DNA from: Lysobacter changpingensis
GTDB lineage: Bacteria > Pseudomonadota > Gammaproteobacteria > Xanthomonadales > Xanthomonadaceae
Reading direction: 5' to 3'
Length of the DNA: 64,000 nt
Assembly (NCBI RefSeq): GCF_017308985.1
Contig: NZ_JADWPE010000003.1
Coordinates: 1,240,001-1,304,000 of the forward strand
A program made the position numbers and the translations under genes. Below the pieces are notes generated by a model. That model was not told the DNA's origin. It was given only the letters and a program-made list of their open reading frames with translations, and did no database searches. Below, piece after piece: positions 61,371-64,000 of this stretch (positions within the stretch are counted from its first letter, which is position 1; the number at the start of each line of letters is the position of its first letter).

Positions 61371-61407
61371 ACAGCACGACGGCGGGCATGTCCCGCCGTC
61401 GTGCTGT
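61371..61407. terminator. Long perfect hairpin after fadE
   Basis: ACAGCACGACGGCGGG (61371-61386) and CCCGCCGTCGTGCTGT (61392-61407) form a 16-bp perfect stem with a five-base loop. No T tract follows. It probably ends or attenuates fadE transcription before the hotdog gene. Confidence 0.78.
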
Positions 61408-61430
61408 CGGGCCAACGAAGGACGCATCCA

Positions 61431-61898
61431 ATGTCGACGCCGCTGCTCTCGCTGTATCGCAGGATCACGCGCTGGCCCGCCGGCCACTGGCTGTTCTCGC
61501 GCGCGGTCTGCTTCAAGGCTCCCTACTTCGGGACGATCGCGCCGTGCTTCGTGTCGCTGGAGCCGAACCGCTGCGAGGTGCGCATCCGCGATCGCCGACG
61601 CGTGCACAACCACCTCGGCACGGTGCACGCGATCGCGCTGTGCAACCTCGCCGAACTGGCGGCCGGCGTGATGACGGATGCGTCGTTGCCGACGTCGATG
61701 CGCTGGATTCCCAAGGGCATGACGGTCGAATACCTGAAGAAGGCGACCGGCACGATGCACGGCGTCGCGACACCGGACGTTCCGCTGGTGGAATCGGCGT
61801 CGGGCTACGAACTGCCCGTCACGGTGATCGTGAAGAACGACGCGGGCGAAGCGGTGTTCCGCGCGTCGATCGCGATGTGGGTGTCGCCGAGGAAGTGA
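61431..61898 (+). CDS. DUF4442 hotdog-fold protein (possible thioesterase)
   Basis: A 155-residue hotdog-fold protein of the DUF4442 group. The strand-helix VHNHLGTVHAIALCNLAELAAGVMTDASL is the hotdog core with a conserved Asn/His next to the helix; RWIPKGMTVEYLKKATGTMHGVA follows. Such proteins resemble PaaI/YiiD acyl-CoA thioesterases. Its place right after fadE fits an acyl-CoA role, but activity is not shown by sequence alone. I chose the ATG at 61431, because the upstream frame lies in the hairpin. Confidence 0.82.
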   Translation: MSTPLLSLYRRITRWPAGHWLFSRAVCFKAPYFGTIAPCFVSLEPNRCEVRIRDRRRVHNHLGTVHAIALCNLAELAAGVMTDASLPTSMRWIPKGMTVEYLKKATGTMHGVATPDVPLVESASGYELPVTVIVKNDAGEAVFRASIAMWVSPRK

Positions 61899-61908
61899 AC
61901 GGGCCGGC

Positions 61909-62262
61909 TCAGCCGACCAACCACAGCGCGGCCAGCGCGAGCAGCGCCGGCACCGACTGCACGAGGAAGATGCGCTTGTTGACCGTGGCGGCGCCGTAGA
62001 CGCCGGCGACGACGACGCATGCGAGGAAGAACGTCGCGACGTCGCGGCGTTCGTCGATGATCGACCAGACGAGGCCCGCGGCGAGGAAGCCGTTGTAGAG
62101 GCCCTGGTTCGCGGCGAGCGTTCTGGTTGCTTCGGCTTTCTCGCGCGTGAGGCGGAAGACTTTCATGCCGGGTGGGCGCGTCCACAGGAACATCTCCAAC
62201 GCGAGGAAGTACGCGTGCAGGAGCGCCACGAGGGCGATCAGGGTCAGCGTGAGGATGGACAT
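61909..62262 (-). CDS. DUF1304 membrane protein
   Basis: A 117-residue inner-membrane protein with four predicted helices and DUF1304 landmarks: LHAYFLALEMFLWT, GMKVFRLT and the ANQGLYNGFLAAGLVWS block. The function of the family is unknown. Its stop lies 10 bases from the stop of the convergent DUF4442 gene with no terminator between. ATG at 62262 fits the family start better than the open frame upstream. Confidence 0.85.
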   Translation of the reverse strand: MSILTLTLIALVALLHAYFLALEMFLWTRPPGMKVFRLTREKAEATRTLAANQGLYNGFLAAGLVWSIIDERRDVATFFLACVVVAGVYGAATVNKRIFLVQSVPALLALAALWLVG

Positions 62263-62300
62263 GCGTGCGGTCCCCCGGGCGATTCGACGATCGCTACGCG

Positions 62301-62680
62301 TCAACGTACCTGATCGGGTTCGAGGGCGTCATCCTGCAGCCCGTCGTCCGCCCCGTCATCCTGCAGCAGCCCGTCATCCCGGCGTGCATCCCATCGGCGC
62401 TCGCCTTCCAGCGCCTTGAGGTCGGTCCTGCGGTCCTCGTGGAGGATCTCCACACCCTTGGCGCCAACGAACTTCGTCGGATTGGTCTTGCCGCGATTGA
62501 ACAGCGTGAGCGTGTGGCCGTGCGCGCGCGCCGCCTCGACGAAATGCGGCCCGAGGAAACCGGTGCCGCCGAGCACCAGGCTCTGCAGCGGCTTGGCGGC
62601 CTTCTCCGTGCGAACGCGGGAAGGCCCATCAGGGCGGCGCCGGCGAGCCCGGCCTGGAGGACATCGCGGCGGTGGGTCAT
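62301..62680 (-). pseudogene. Remnant of an NAD-dependent epimerase/dehydratase gene
   Basis: The first 22 codons encode a Tat/Sec-type leader (MTHRRDVLQAGLAGAALMGL) in one frame. A frameshift near 62625 moves the sequence into the frame that reads KAAKPLQSLVLGGTGFLGPHFVEAARAHGHTLTLFNRGKTNP, the Rossmann start of an epimerase. After ALEGERRWDA the homology stops and the DNA becomes a short repetitive stretch (CCCGTCATCCTGCAG direct repeats near 62340-62380) ending in a stop. A full protein would need about 300 residues. Both the frameshift and the 3' loss make a functional product very unlikely. Confidence 0.75.
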
Positions 62681-62762
62681 GTCGATCCTTCGGAACCGGG
62701 CGCGGGGAAGCCCAGGTTGCGGCAGCGTGCGCCGGCGGGTGCGCGCCGCCATCCGCCGGAGG

Positions 62763-64000
62763 TCACGGCGTGGCGGGCTGTGCCTGCGGCGGCGGTGCGG
62801 CTTCGACGCGACGCGACAGGCGCCAGCCGATGGTCGCCGCGCTGAGCGCGGCCAACGCGCTGATGGCGGCGAAGCTGCCGGTGGTCACGCCCAGCGCGCG
62901 CAGGGCGTTCATGCTCAGCGCGATGGCGGTGTCGCCGAACCGCCACACCGCCGTATCCACCGCGTTCTGGCCCTTGTAGCGGACGTTGCGCGGCACACGC
63001 GCATAGAGGCTGTGGCGCGCCGGTTCGGCCATGCCGTAGGCGAGGCCGCGGCTGACGATCAGCGCGATCGCCACCGCCGGCAAGCCCAGCGCGAGCGGCG
63101 CGTGCGGGTCGTTCGAGAACACCACCAGCGACAGCGCGAGCATGCTCACCACCGCCCACACCAGGATCACCGCGCCGGGCCCGCGGCGCGGCAGCAGCCA
63201 GCGCGTGAGGGTCAGCTGGGTGAGCACGGTCAGCACGTTCGACATCTGGTCGACGCGCGCGGCGAAGGCGGTGCGCGAAACCGCATCGGTGAAGGTCGCG
63301 CCCGAATAGTCGACCACCAGCGCGTAGTTCACCGTGCCGATGCCATCGGCGAGCAGCAGCAGGATCGCCATGTTGCGCATGAACGGATCGGTGAACACCT
63401 GCTTCAGGCCATCGAGCATGCCGCCGCCGACGGCCGCTTCGTGCGCGGCCTCGAAGCGGCGTTCGCCGTGCGTCCGCGCCCATCGCCCGAGCAGGACGAT
63501 GCACACCACCGCCCCTCCCAGCAGCGAGGCCGACACCAGCAGCAGGGGCGCCACGCCGATGATGTTCACCAGCGTGGCGGTGAGCGTCGGGCCGGCGAGC
63601 GCGCCGCAGGTGCCGGCCACCGCGATGATCGGGAACAGGCGCTTGGCCTGCTCCAGGGTCCAGATGTCGGACATGAAGATCCAGAACACCGACACCACGA
63701 ACAGGTTGAACACGCTCACCCAGACGAAGAACGTCATGCCCAGCGCGCGCGGCCCGATCAGCGACGGCTGGGCGAACAGCGGCACGAACGCGAACAGGCA
63801 GGCGATGAAGAACAGGTACACCAGCGGCACCACGATGCGCCGCGGATAGCGCGCGATCAGCCAGGCGAACACCGGTGTCAGCAGCAGCGTGCCGATGAAG
63901 GTGGCGCCGTAGAACCACGGCAGCTGGGTCGAACCCACCGCCGCGGTGAGCTGCTCGCGCAACGGGCGGATCACGTAGTACGCGGCCAGGACGCAGAAGA
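62763..64000 (-). CDS. MFS/NTP-NDP exchange-type transporter, 5' end beyond the window
   Basis: At least 412 residues of a multi-helix transporter. The frame stays open to the window edge and the extra residues read as a membrane helix (CVLAAYYVIRPLREQL), so the gene starts outside. YVIRPLREQ followed by TATFIGTLL-type helices and ARYPRRIVVPLVY matches the MFS / Tlc nucleotide-transporter-like family (NTP/NDP exchange transporters). About ten helices are visible, with a cytoplasmic loop RWARTHGERRFEAAHEAA in the middle. The substrate is unknown. The C-terminus is a Pro/Ala tail. Confidence 0.82.
   Translation of the reverse strand, partial: FCVLAAYYVIRPLREQLTAAVGSTQLPWFYGATFIGTLLLTPVFAWLIARYPRRIVVPLVYLFFIACLFAFVPLFAQPSLIGPRALGMTFFVWVSVFNLFVVSVFWIFMSDIWTLEQAKRLFPIIAVAGTCGALAGPTLTATLVNIIGVAPLLLVSASLLGGAVVCIVLLGRWARTHGERRFEAAHEAAVGGGMLDGLKQVFTDPFMRNMAILLLLADGIGTVNYALVVDYSGATFTDAVSRTAFAARVDQMSNVLTVLTQLTLTRWLLPRRGPGAVILVWAVVSMLALSLVVFSNDPHAPLALGLPAVAIALIVSRGLAYGMAEPARHSLYARVPRNVRYKGQNAVDTAVWRFGDTAIALSMNALRALGVTTGSFAAISALAALSAATIGWRLSRRVEAAPPPQAQPATP

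Noticed and set aside
1-64000. Genomic island, prophage or insertion sequence
   Set aside because: No integrase, transposase, tRNA attachment duplicate or abrupt composition change was found; accessory genes share the general GC-rich codon style.

Overview
The window is GC-rich chromosomal DNA from a Gram-negative bacterium and looks like a Lysobacter/Xanthomonas-type gammaproteobacterium (family Xanthomonadaceae). The pointers are the pdxH / glycerate-kinase-like / aroK-aroB / hemE neighbourhood, a metX-metB-hom operon behind an S-box (SAM-I) leader, a secreted multidomain GH18 chitinase, several large TonB-dependent receptors, and a dispersed GTAG-headed palindromic repeat family of the kind known from Stenotrophomonas and relatives. 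The genus is an inference. No rRNA, tRNA, insertion sequence, phage gene or CRISPR array was seen.

Layout. 1-7 kb: end of proC, a DUF4426 lipoprotein, a three-gene minus-strand operon (pdxH, an AAC(6')-like acetyltransferase, a BtuF-like protein), then plus-strand kinase, aroK, aroB, a WGR protein and hemE. 7-21 kb: a propeller-type hybrid histidine kinase, a YceI / cytochrome b561 / YceI operon, a glutaredoxin-like protein divergent from L-serine dehydratase, an MHYT-PAS-GGDEF-EAL protein with a flagellar sigma-28-like promoter, a chitinase, a lone winged-helix protein and an alpha/beta hydrolase. 21-29 kb: methionine operon with SAM riboswitch, beta-propeller phytase-like lipoprotein, M23 peptidase, HDOD protein and a 42-bp tandem repeat array. 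29-39 kb: prfC, DUF1294, an Asp/Asn hydroxylase plus sulfotransferase pair, hemolysin-III-like protein, AsmA, CBS protein, glycosyltransferase, mtgA, hslO. 39-50 kb: an exported protein of unknown function, then three consecutive TonB-dependent receptor genes with near-identical promoter/leader modules, followed by a 2OG-Fe(II) oxygenase. 50-58 kb: a continuous minus-strand run from pckG through a 2OG oxygenase, two sulfotransferase-type proteins, an ECF sigma factor, its probable anti-sigma factor and a DUF4097 protein. 58-64 kb: TetR regulator divergent from fadE, hotdog and DUF1304 proteins, a broken epimerase gene and a 5'-truncated MFS-type transporter.

How it works together. Much of the window is housekeeping: shikimate pathway, haem, PLP, methionine, serine catabolism, gluconeogenesis, beta-oxidation, translation termination, redox chaperone and peptidoglycan synthesis. 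The accessory flavour comes from polymer scavenging (chitinase, phytase-like protein, TonB receptors) and from two separated sets of non-haem iron hydroxylases with sulfotransferases. The larger set sits next to the triplicated receptors and is the best candidate here for an uncharacterised modification system. Seven REPIN-like elements punctuate the map, six of them between convergent genes.
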